DNA of 41,451 nt, taken from Chitinophagales bacterium. GTDB taxonomy: Bacteria > Bacteroidota > Bacteroidia > Chitinophagales > UBA2359. Both the position numbers and the translations under genes were made by a program. This document shows positions 1 through 7,446 of this stretch, piece after piece (positions within the stretch are counted from its first letter, which is position 1; the number at the start of each line of letters is the position of its first letter). The notes under the pieces are model-generated. The model made no database searches. It was given only the letters and a program-made list of their open reading frames with translations, and had not been told where the DNA came from. The stretch covers positions 1 through 41,451 of the forward strand of contig JAHDEE010000034.1 in the NCBI GenBank assembly GCA_020629005.1. Reading direction: 5' to 3'.

Positions 1-172
1 CCAGATAGAAGTGGAAATGCAGCTGCCAGTGCGACGACTGAGTGTGCTGGTGGCGGTGGCTCGACGATAGGAGAGACGCAGCCAGCAGATACACGAAGCG
101 GAGCAATGGTAGTTGCATTGCAACGGATAGCTGGTCAGCCCTTTACGCGTTGGAATTGGTTTTGCTCCAAAT
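1..172 (-). repeat. Dispersed 3'-end repeat, copy A (cut by window start)
   Basis: Read on the minus strand, this stretch begins TTTGGAGC two nucleotides after the GtrA stop codon. It then shares ordered blocks with three other places in the window (4650-4833, 25887-26103, 39083-39274): CCGTTGCAATGCA, CGCTTCGTGTATC, GAGCCACC and GCACACTCAGTCG. The distal end, GGGCTATTTTG in the other copies, is missing because the window starts here. The open frame of copies B and C is broken by stops in this copy, which argues for a non-coding repeat. Confidence 0.8.
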
Positions 173-571
173 CTATTTGAAAACGAAATACCTGAACATA
201 AAAAAGTTAAACAAAACTCCTACAAGAAAGGAGATGAGCAGCTTGGAGGCAATGTAATGAATGCCGAGGACTTCTGTGATCAGATAGACGCCGATGGTGT
301 TGAGGATTAGGCTCATGCCAGAGGTGAAGATGTAGCGTAGGGCCTGACCAGAAAGTGCAGCATCCTGACGCTGGAAGGCCCAGTTTCGCCCTAGATAGAA
401 GCTGACCAAAGCTCCGGCTGCAGCGCCTAGAGCAGTGCTGCTTACATACCATATGCCTAGCAATTCGGTTGCAAAGATCAGGACCAGAAAGTCGGTGAGC
501 GTTGCCATGGAAGAGGCTAGCTGCGAGCGCAGAAAGCTCTTTCCAAAGGGTACTTTACTAAGGGTATTCAT
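173..571 (-). CDS. GtrA-family membrane protein
   Basis: This small integral membrane protein of 132 residues has four hydrophobic segments and matches the GtrA family. Visible features are a conserved RNWAFQ-type motif in the second loop and a closing FFMFRYFVFK typical of the family. GtrA-type proteins are thought to move polyprenyl-phosphate-linked sugars across the inner membrane for glycosylation of surface polymers. It is the third and last gene of a minus-strand cluster with a sugar-phosphate nucleotidyltransferase and a kinase-RapZ fusion, which fits a sugar or cell-envelope role. A 93-bp gap separates it from the nucleotidyltransferase, so a separate promoter is possible. The substrate cannot be read from the sequence. 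Repeat copy A begins directly after its stop codon. Confidence 0.85.
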   Translation of the reverse strand: MNTLSKVPFGKSFLRSQLASSMATLTDFLVLIFATELLGIWYVSSTALGAAAGALVSFYLGRNWAFQRQDAALSGQALRYIFTSGMSLILNTIGVYLITEVLGIHYIASKLLISFLVGVLFNFFMFRYFVFK

Positions 572-664
572 CGCGGGGCTTCATTATTTCTGACCGTGAA
601 GGACTGAAATCGGGCGCTAAGTTAAAATAAATGTGGCTTTATTTCGCAAAAATCTAAGAGGCAA

Positions 665-1402
665 TTACTGCCTCGGACCTTCAATGCTGGCAAAGTAATC
701 ATTGGCTTTTGCGAGCTTTTCGTGATTGCCAACATCCATCCATATGCTCTCATTGTCCATATAACCGATGATGTTTTCCATGATGCTCATTTGCAGCAAG
801 ACGGGGACAAGTGGCTGTGGATGATCGTGTTTTAGGAACTTAAAAATGCTGGTACTGTACACCTGCAGACCACTAAAGGCGAAGGATCTGACTTTGCCAA
901 AGGCATGTGGTCGAGACCATTTGGTGGTCAGGGTTCGCATATTTCTCCAACCGCAGAGGTGCATGTTTTTGTCGAACAGCAGTTTACGACTGCTTTCACG
1001 ATTGCGGATAGCGAGTGTGCCTAAGGCCTCACCGTTTTTGTGGTATTGCAATAATTTGTGGATATTCAAGTCGCTTATAATGTCCGCGTTGATGACTATG
1101 AACTGATCTTCGCCGTCAAAGAAGTCTCTTGCATAACTAATACCCCCAGCCGTGTCGAGCAATGTAGGATGCTCAATGGATACCTTAATTCTTGGGTCCC
1201 CTAGTTTTTCCAGCCAGTCCAGTATTTGTTGCTTGTGGTGATGCACATTTACGATGATGTCGTGAATACCAGAGTTTTTCAGATACTCGATATTGCGTTG
1301 CAGCAGTGGCTTGCCGTTTACCGGCACGAGCGCTTTTGGAAGCTCATTTGTGAGGGGTTTTAGCCTTGTTCCTAGCCCCGCTGCCAGTATCATCGCTTTC
1401 AT
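665..1402 (-). CDS. Sugar-phosphate nucleotidyltransferase, MurU/HddC-like
   Basis: The protein has 245 residues from the ATG chosen here; an upstream in-frame start at 1417 would add five residues, but the usual N-terminus of the family is MKAMILAAGLGTRL. The N-terminal ILAAGLGTRLKPLT loop binds the nucleotide, KALVPVNGKP follows, and a VINAD motif supplies the metal-binding aspartate. This is the NTP_transferase fold that joins a sugar 1-phosphate to a nucleoside triphosphate. The best guess is a MurU-like enzyme (N-acetylmuramate 1-phosphate uridylyltransferase), because the gene directly upstream, 40 bp away, encodes an AmgK-like sugar kinase and the two act in sequence in peptidoglycan recycling. 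A mannose- or heptose-1-phosphate specificity cannot be excluded. Confidence 0.85.
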   Translation of the reverse strand: MKAMILAAGLGTRLKPLTNELPKALVPVNGKPLLQRNIEYLKNSGIHDIIVNVHHHKQQILDWLEKLGDPRIKVSIEHPTLLDTAGGISYARDFFDGEDQFIVINADIISDLNIHKLLQYHKNGEALGTLAIRNRESSRKLLFDKNMHLCGWRNMRTLTTKWSRPHAFGKVRSFAFSGLQVYSTSIFKFLKHDHPQPLVPVLLQMSIMENIIGYMDNESIWMDVGNHEKLAKANDYFASIEGPRQ

Positions 1403-1442
1403 GATTACAATATACAAATTTTGGCCTTAGACAGAACGAATT

Positions 1443-2939
1443 TCAGCAACCTTGTGCTTCAATCTCTCTTTCTATGTGTTGTACATCTACCTTTATGCAA
1501 TACTTGTTGAGTAGATGTGTCTTTAGTCGCTCAGCGGAATAAACAGAGCGGTGTCTTCCGCCGGTGCAGCCAAAACTAACCTGCAGGTGCTCAAAACCTC
1601 TCTCGATGTATCTATCTACTGCACGGTCTACTGTAGAAAAAACATCTCTGAGAAATTCCGGCAACTTACTGCGCGTATCCAGGAATACCTGCACAGAGAG
1701 ATCTTTACCGGTCAGTTGCTTGTACTGGTCGTGTCTTCCTGGATTGTTTAAGTGGCGGCAATCGAAGATAAATCCGCCGCCATTTCCAGAAGGATCTGTA
1801 GGCAAAGCACGTTTGTAACTAAAGCTCTTGATGCTTACCAGCAGAGGCGATTCCTGATCTTGCTTACTGCGGAACTGATTGCACCAATCACTGTCCAACA
1901 ATCTCTTCAATATGTCTGGCAGTACCTCCAACTTAGCATTGCTTGGATATTGCTCAAGAAGGCTTTGCAGATTTTGCAGAGCCGGAGGAATGCTAAGAAG
2001 GAAATGATCCTTGCGTTGAATGATACCTCGAAAACCATAGGCGCCAAGTGTCTGCAATACACGCACCCAAACAAAGCTGTTGAAAGTCTCCCCGACATTA
2101 GCCGCATCAATTCCATACTGTTTCGAGGCCTGCTGTAAATAGCTGTCCAGAAGTCGCTGCTTGGCCTCAGTAGGCAAAGCAGCCCTGGCCTGGAAGAGCA
2201 AAGAAACCACATCATATGCCAATGGCCCTTGTCTGCCTCCCTGATAATCGATGTAGACATTTTGCTTATCTTTGATCATGATATTGCGTGACTGGAAATC
2301 GCGATACATGAAATAATCTGATTTGGCAGAGAGGCAATGTGTGGCCAGCCTTTCGAAATCTGCTTCAATAGCCCGCTCACTGTAAGGTATTTCCGAGACG
2401 TGCAAAAAGTAGCTTTTGAAGTAGCGCAGATCTTTCAGTATTCCCGTCCGATCAAAACTGCGCTCCGGATAGCAGCGGTCAAAATCCATTTCTTTGCTGG
2501 CTTCAATTTGCATTTGCAATAGCTCCCCCAGGATTTCCCCATATCGCTGCTCAATAACCGCCGGAAAGGGATCTTCAGGACTGGCTGCTGCCTTTAAATG
2601 TGAGAGCAGGCTTTGGTCTCCCAGGTCCTCTTGAAGATAATGGCAATGATCTTCCGATTTTATCAGAATTTGTGGCACGTGTATTCCCGATTTAAGGAAG
2701 TGCTCGGTGAAGTAAAAGAAAGCTCGATTCTCCGCCTCATCAGAACCATAGGTGCCGATGGCAGAAGCCTCCGCATGCTCCAGCCGATAATAACGCCTGG
2801 CCGATCCGCTGGCAGGTAGCAATGCTACCTTTTCTGGTGCCGTGCCGAAGTGACTTTGATATAGCTTGCTCAGCTCCCTCGTGATTTTGTCGCTCACAGT
2901 CTTGTTTTTTCTAGGCAAATTTAAGCAATGCACATTCAT
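1443..2939 (-). CDS. Fusion of AmgK-like sugar kinase and RapZ C-terminal domain
   Basis: This 498-residue protein has two domains. Residues about 1-350 form an aminoglycoside-phosphotransferase-type kinase: the catalytic loop reads YRDFQSRNIM (a Brenner motif with Tyr in place of His) and the metal-binding motif is IDYQGGRQGP. Residues about 365-498 match the C-terminal domain of RapZ, with SFSYKRALP, a FDCRHLNNPG segment and the phosphate-binding GCTGGRHRS near residue 458. In E. coli this RapZ domain senses glucosamine-6-phosphate and binds small RNA. AmgK kinases phosphorylate anomeric MurNAc or GlcNAc. With the MurU-like gene next to it, the fusion is probably a salvage kinase with a sensor or regulatory module. 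I chose the ATG at 2939; a TTG lies one codon upstream. Confidence 0.85.
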   Translation of the reverse strand: MNVHCLNLPRKNKTVSDKITRELSKLYQSHFGTAPEKVALLPASGSARRYYRLEHAEASAIGTYGSDEAENRAFFYFTEHFLKSGIHVPQILIKSEDHCHYLQEDLGDQSLLSHLKAAASPEDPFPAVIEQRYGEILGELLQMQIEASKEMDFDRCYPERSFDRTGILKDLRYFKSYFLHVSEIPYSERAIEADFERLATHCLSAKSDYFMYRDFQSRNIMIKDKQNVYIDYQGGRQGPLAYDVVSLLFQARAALPTEAKQRLLDSYLQQASKQYGIDAANVGETFNSFVWVRVLQTLGAYGFRGIIQRKDHFLLSIPPALQNLQSLLEQYPSNAKLEVLPDILKRLLDSDWCNQFRSKQDQESPLLVSIKSFSYKRALPTDPSGNGGGFIFDCRHLNNPGRHDQYKQLTGKDLSVQVFLDTRSKLPEFLRDVFSTVDRAVDRYIERGFEHLQVSFGCTGGRHRSVYSAERLKTHLLNKYCIKVDVQHIEREIEAQGC

Positions 2940-3070
2940 CAAGTGCTTTTGTGGGGATCAAATGTCAGTTCAAGGCGAAACTGTCGTTTACTGATTACCT
3001 TAATTATCAATGGGTTGCAGAGCCATTGCCAATGTTCTACTTTTAGCCAGATCCCAGTAAAAATTGCAAC

Positions 3071-4627
3071 ATGACTATGATTCCCAGCCTGCTGTTAAAG
3101 CAGTTGTACACCTTTGGAAGCTTGAGAAATGAAGAAAATGCCGTTGTTTTCTCGCTAAAAAACCGACTCAGCGACGCCTCCGTGAACAAGGTCTTGAGCC
3201 TGCAAATTGGCCAGCATGAAATCCCCTTGAGTAAACTTCGTCTGTCTAACGCGCAGGGGGACAGCAAGCCTGCTGCCGAGGTATCTGAGCAGCATCCTTT
3301 GGATTTTCCCTTGAAGCAAATCATCAACCTGCACGCCGAAGATTTGCAGTTGACGCACGGTAAGCACAGCATTCATCTGGTTATTGATACACTGCCTTTT
3401 GGGCGGCTGGAACTGAAGGTCGACGGATCAATTGAACATGCCAAGGAGGAAGAGGTCAAGATTCCCAGAAGCAATGAGGACGATTACAAAGAAGAAGTTA
3501 TTGTAGAAAGGCAAAATTTTGTGGAGCAATACTCAGGTGCAAAGTTGGATCACATCAAAAAATATTCATTTGATCCTCATGTATTGGAAGGCAACTGCGA
3601 GCATTTTACTGGCGTTGCTCAGATTCCAATTGGTTTTGCGGGACCAATCAGAGTAAAGGGCGAGCATGCCGACGGCGATTTTATTATTCCTTTGGCCACT
3701 ACGGAAGGCACCCTCGTGGCCTCTTATAATCGGGGTATCAAGGTCATCAATGCCTGTGGAGGCGTCCAATGCACGATCGTGCGGGATGCCATGCAAAGGG
3801 CACCGGTATTTGTCTACGAAAATGCCCGGGCAGCACGGGACTTCGTTGATTGGGTGCAGGCCCCGGAGAATTTTTCGCGCATAAAAAAGGAGGCGGAAAG
3901 TACCTCCTCCGTAGCCCGACTGCAATACATCGATCCCTATCTTTCCAATAAGTTTGCCTACCTGCGATTCAACTATTCCACCGGTGATGCTGCTGGGCAA
4001 AATATGGTGGGAAGAGCCACTTTCGCTGCCTGCAGCTGGATCATTGACGAGTATAAGGAAAATAAAATAAAACATTTTTACCTTGAGTCCAATCTGGCCA
4101 CAGACAAGAAAGCCTCACAGGTAAATATTATGCGCACTCGCGGTAAGCGCGTAACCGCCGAAGTCACCATTCCAAAGGAGGTGCTGGAGCAGGTAATGCG
4201 GGTAGATCCAAAGGCACTCAACTACCACTATGGCATCGCCAATATTGGCGCATTCCTGTCTGGAGCCAACAACAATGGCCTACACTCCGCCAATGCGATC
4301 ACGGCCATGTTCATTGCCACGGGTCAGGACGTTGCGAACGTTTCGGAATCCTCGGCGGGCATACTCTACACCGAGCTCACGGAAGCTGGAGGGCTGTACA
4401 TATCGATCACGATTCCCTCACTCATTGTCGCGACCTACGGCGGTGGTACGGCCCTGGCTACACAGCAGGAATGCCTGGCCATTCTCGATTGTGTTGGACG
4501 CGATAAGGTCAATAAGCTGGCCGAAATAATTGCCGGAGTGGTGCTGGCGGGTGAGATTTCATTGGCTTCCGCAATCTCCAGTTCAGATTGGGTAAGCAGC
4601 CATGAACAGTACGGTAGAAATCGATAG
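3071..4627 (+). CDS. Hydroxymethylglutaryl-CoA reductase, class I
   Basis: The enzyme makes mevalonate from HMG-CoA with NADPH, the committed step of the mevalonate isoprenoid pathway. The catalytic part spans residues about 140-518. All four catalytic residues are present: Glu212 in ATTEGTLVAS, Lys in the DKK motif (345-347), Asp420 in ATGQD and His511 in SSHEQYGRNR. NMVGRAT and YGGGT motifs are also clear. There are no membrane segments, unlike eukaryotic class I enzymes. Residues 1-125 are an extra N-terminal domain with an SLRNEENAVVFSLKNRLSDA motif, which I do not recognise as part of the catalytic fold. Neighbours are the divergent kinase-RapZ gene and, convergently, a TlpA-like gene. 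A possible promoter (TTG, 20 bp, TACTTTTA) lies at 3015-3045. Confidence 0.95.
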   Translation: MTMIPSLLLKQLYTFGSLRNEENAVVFSLKNRLSDASVNKVLSLQIGQHEIPLSKLRLSNAQGDSKPAAEVSEQHPLDFPLKQIINLHAEDLQLTHGKHSIHLVIDTLPFGRLELKVDGSIEHAKEEEVKIPRSNEDDYKEEVIVERQNFVEQYSGAKLDHIKKYSFDPHVLEGNCEHFTGVAQIPIGFAGPIRVKGEHADGDFIIPLATTEGTLVASYNRGIKVINACGGVQCTIVRDAMQRAPVFVYENARAARDFVDWVQAPENFSRIKKEAESTSSVARLQYIDPYLSNKFAYLRFNYSTGDAAGQNMVGRATFAACSWIIDEYKENKIKHFYLESNLATDKKASQVNIMRTRGKRVTAEVTIPKEVLEQVMRVDPKALNYHYGIANIGAFLSGANNNGLHSANAITAMFIATGQDVANVSESSAGILYTELTEAGGLYISITIPSLIVATYGGGTALATQQECLAILDCVGRDKVNKLAEIIAGVVLAGEISLASAISSSDWVSSHEQYGRNR

Positions 4628-4649
4628 CAAAATGATTTGAATCAAAACA

Positions 4650-4833
4650 ATTTGGAGCGAAACGGTCTCGGTCGCGTTGACAGCAGTCCCGTGCTCCGCT
4701 TGTATCCTGCAGCCTTTCAGCTGTTCCTGCAAGGCCACTGCTGTCTCCTCCTAAGGTCGGAGCCACCATTGGCCAGCAGTCACCACGCTGCCAGGCTACC
4801 GTATACCACTTCGCCCGGGGCTATTTTGATACA
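4650..4833 (+). repeat. Dispersed 3'-end repeat, copy D (most diverged)
   Basis: It begins TTTGGAGCGAAAC 23 nt after the HMG-CoA reductase stop and ends GGGGCTATTTTG. In between, TGCTCCGCTTGTATC, CTGTCTCCTCCT, GGTCGGAGCCACC, CCAGCA and GTCACC line up in order with copies A-C, with insertions. The distal end is embedded in a GC-rich hairpin that looks like a terminator. Confidence 0.65.
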
Positions 4834-4860
4834 GCACCCGGGCGAGTTGATTTTTGCCTT
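4808..4860 (+). terminator. Probable terminator after HMG-CoA reductase
   Basis: An inverted repeat CGCCCGGG...CCCGGGCG (perfect 8 bp, extendable) encloses a 17-nt loop holding the end of repeat copy D. It is followed by GAGTTGATTTTTG. The position, between two convergent genes, fits intrinsic termination. Confidence 0.6.
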
Positions 4861-4919
4861 GTTTGCATTGACTTCAGTCTATATAGCAAACCTGGACCAA
4901 GTTGCAGCACGCAAATCTA

Positions 4920-5978
4920 CTATCCACCGTAGATTTCCGCTAGTTTTTGACCTAGCTTCGGTCCTCTCAGGTTCTTTCCTATAATCTTGCCATCGCCATC
5001 CAATAGGAATGTGGTGGGGATGGATTTGATACCGTAGGCACCTGCTGCCTTGGAATTCCACTTCTTTAGCTCACTTACGTGGCTATCCCACTTGAGGTTG
5101 TCCTTTTCTATGGCAGCCAACCATTTGTTCTTGTTGTTGTCAAGTGATACACTATAGACAGTGAAGCCTTTGTCCTTGTACTTATCGTACATTCGAACTA
5201 CGTTTGGATTCTCACGGCGACAAGGTCCGCACCAGGAAGCCCAGAAGTCCAGCAATACCACCTTGCCTCTCAGATCGGAGAGAGCGAGTTCTTTTCCTTC
5301 TGGTGTGGGTGCACTGATATCAGGAGCCATTTTGCCAGGCATTGTGTTTTGCACACTAGCATTGCTAGCCATAAATTTCTTGTAGTCGCTGGCAAGCGTA
5401 GATCCTTTAGCTTCTGTGTCAAGCCGCTTTCCAACCTTTTGGAACTGGTCGAAATTGTCAGCAATCTTAAGGTTGTTTACCGCTAAATATGCCAGGTAAG
5501 GACTCGAAGTTGTGTCAATAAAGGTTTTGATATCTTCTTGTTGGAGCTGTCTTTGACTTAGTTGTTGATACAGTTGCTGTAGGGTAGCCGATTCCGAAGA
5601 GCCAGATATAGTATATAGATAATTTCTGACGGTACGAGAATCTCCTTCGATGTTTACATGCTCACCATTGTTTAGGACCATTAGTACCGAGTTTTTGGTC
5701 TTTCCAATCCGGAGCCTTGCGATGCACTTCTCAGGTGCCTTACCTTTCAAGGTAAACTTACCTTCTGCATCGACAAAAGCAGTATCCAGAACATCGAAGT
5801 TTTGGTTACGGACATGATCGAGATAGATTGGTGTGCCTTCATTCAAATTGCTCAATACCCCATCAATAGTGTATCCGTCATGAGCAGCGGCAGTTTCTCC
5901 AGAGTCACTTCCGAAGTTGCATTGGCTAAACACCAGGAGGCAAGCAGCCAATGAAAAATAGGTGAGAAAGGTTTTCAT
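4920..5978 (-). CDS. DUF4369/TlpA-type thiol-disulfide oxidoreductase lipoprotein
   Basis: The 352-residue protein starts with a lipoprotein signal peptide whose lipobox VFSQC puts the lipidated cysteine at residue 20. Residues about 35-120 resemble the DUF4369 domain. The C-terminal 140 residues are a TlpA/AhpC-TSA thioredoxin domain with the redox motif WCGPC at 249-253 and the cis-proline motif SIPTTF. It should face the periplasm, where such proteins reduce or shuffle disulfides in secreted proteins or cytochromes. Its ATG overlaps the gatB stop codon by one base (TAATG on the minus strand), so it is probably translationally coupled to gatB, although the two have no obvious functional link. 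Confidence 0.92.
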   Translation of the reverse strand: MKTFLTYFSLAACLLVFSQCNFGSDSGETAAAHDGYTIDGVLSNLNEGTPIYLDHVRNQNFDVLDTAFVDAEGKFTLKGKAPEKCIARLRIGKTKNSVLMVLNNGEHVNIEGDSRTVRNYLYTISGSSESATLQQLYQQLSQRQLQQEDIKTFIDTTSSPYLAYLAVNNLKIADNFDQFQKVGKRLDTEAKGSTLASDYKKFMASNASVQNTMPGKMAPDISAPTPEGKELALSDLRGKVVLLDFWASWCGPCRRENPNVVRMYDKYKDKGFTVYSVSLDNNKNKWLAAIEKDNLKWDSHVSELKKWNSKAAGAYGIKSIPTTFLLDGDGKIIGKNLRGPKLGQKLAEIYGG

Positions 5979-7432
5979 TATACTTTGTTTAATTCCGTTA
6001 TTAACATCTTATTGGCGGACTTGGGATCTATTTTACCCTTCGACCGCTTCATCACTTCTCCCATGAAGAAGCCGGTCAGCCCCTTTTTGCCTCCCTTAAA
6101 AGCCTTTACCTTGTCAGGGAAATCGTCCAGGACCTGTTTGATTGTGCTAGAGGCCAGGTTTCCGTCCTCTTCGATAATTAGGTTCAGTGTGGTCGCCAAC
6201 TCTTCAGCATTAGCTTCGGGATCAGCGATCAATGCAGGCAGTAATTGCTGCTGAGCTGTCAGTTGATTCACCTTACCTGCTTCAACGAGCTTGATTAGGC
6301 TAGCTAACCTGGCCGCCGATAGAGGGAAGTCAGATATGCTGAGCTGTTGCTCATTCAGATAGGACTTAACTTTGCCCATTACCCAGTTTGCAGCTGCTTT
6401 CGCCGGGACTTCTGTCTCTAATAACTCCTCAAAGTACCTTGCAGTTTTCTTATCATCTGTTAAAACTTCTGCATCGTATAAGGAGAGCCCGAGCGCCGAG
6501 CAGTATTTCCGCCTCAGTTGCCAGGGCAATTCAGGCAGGCTTGATTCAATTTTATCTATGTATTCCTGTGAAATCAACACCGGTTGCAAGTCCGGTTCAG
6601 GAAAATAACGATAATCATGCGCCATTTCCTTGCTCCGCAGCGGAAAAGTACTTCCTCTGTCCGCATCGAAACTGCGTGTCTGTTGTAAAATCTCCTCGCC
6701 TCTGTCCAGCATGGCCGCCTGTCTCTTTTCCTCAAAAGCGATGGCTCTGCGAATGTTGCGCAGAGAATTCATGTTTTTGATCTCTACTTTGCTGCCTAGT
6801 TTCTTTGCTCCCCTTTCCCTTAAGGAGATGTTTACATCACATCTAATACTTCCTTCCTCGAGATTTCCATCGCAAATCTCCAGGTACTGCACGAGTTGTC
6901 GTATTCCATTGATAAATGCGTCCACTTCCTCTGCTCCGTTTAGCGCAGGTTCGGTAACCAACTCCAGCAAGGGCACACCGGCCCTGTTTAGGTCCACCAG
7001 CGAAAAGCGATCATTTTGATCGTGAATGCTTTTGCCAGCATCTTCTTCGATGTGCACATGGTGTATTGGAATTTCTCTGGATTTGCCTCCAGTTTGGATG
7101 CTCAGCTGACCGCCAAGGCAGATCGGATTTCTGTCCTGGGTAATTTGATAACCTTTTGGGAGATCGGGATAGAAATAATTCTTGCGATCAAATCCGGTCG
7201 ACCTGTTCACCTTACCACCCAAAGCAAGTGTAAGTCTGACAGCATATTCCAGCACTTTTTCGTTTAGCAGTGGGAGAGTGCCTGGATGCCCCATTGTAAT
7301 GTAACTGGTATTCTGGTTAGCATCAGCTCCGAATTGTGCAGGGTCGGAAGCAAATACCTTGCTTTTGGTTTGCAACTGCATATGCACCTCCAAACCTACA
7401 ACCGTTTCGTATTTTCCGACTGATTGACTCAT
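5978..7432 (-). CDS. gatB: Asp-tRNA(Asn)/Glu-tRNA(Gln) amidotransferase subunit B
   Basis: GatB binds the misacylated Glu-tRNA(Gln) or Asp-tRNA(Asn), phosphorylates the acyl group and receives ammonia from GatA. The 484-residue product has the hallmark start YETVVGLEVHMQL, the DLPKGYQITQ segment, a KIEIKNMNS-like KVEIKNMNS motif and the C-terminal Yqey-like helical tail domain (about 340-484) used in tRNA binding. I chose the ATG at 7432; a GTG three codons upstream is also possible. It lies 14 bp after the alaS stop and its stop overlaps the start of the TlpA-like gene, so the three probably form one transcript. gatA and gatC are not in the window, as is common outside Firmicutes. Confidence 0.96.
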   Translation of the reverse strand: MSQSVGKYETVVGLEVHMQLQTKSKVFASDPAQFGADANQNTSYITMGHPGTLPLLNEKVLEYAVRLTLALGGKVNRSTGFDRKNYFYPDLPKGYQITQDRNPICLGGQLSIQTGGKSREIPIHHVHIEEDAGKSIHDQNDRFSLVDLNRAGVPLLELVTEPALNGAEEVDAFINGIRQLVQYLEICDGNLEEGSIRCDVNISLRERGAKKLGSKVEIKNMNSLRNIRRAIAFEEKRQAAMLDRGEEILQQTRSFDADRGSTFPLRSKEMAHDYRYFPEPDLQPVLISQEYIDKIESSLPELPWQLRRKYCSALGLSLYDAEVLTDDKKTARYFEELLETEVPAKAAANWVMGKVKSYLNEQQLSISDFPLSAARLASLIKLVEAGKVNQLTAQQQLLPALIADPEANAEELATTLNLIIEEDGNLASSTIKQVLDDFPDKVKAFKGGKKGLTGFFMGEVMKRSKGKIDPKSANKMLITELNKV

Positions 7433-7446
7433 TTCTTCCACTACTT

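Noticed and set aside
42-257. 71-residue plus-strand frame at the window start
   Set aside because: It runs through repeat copy A and antisense into gtrA, with no recognisable product.
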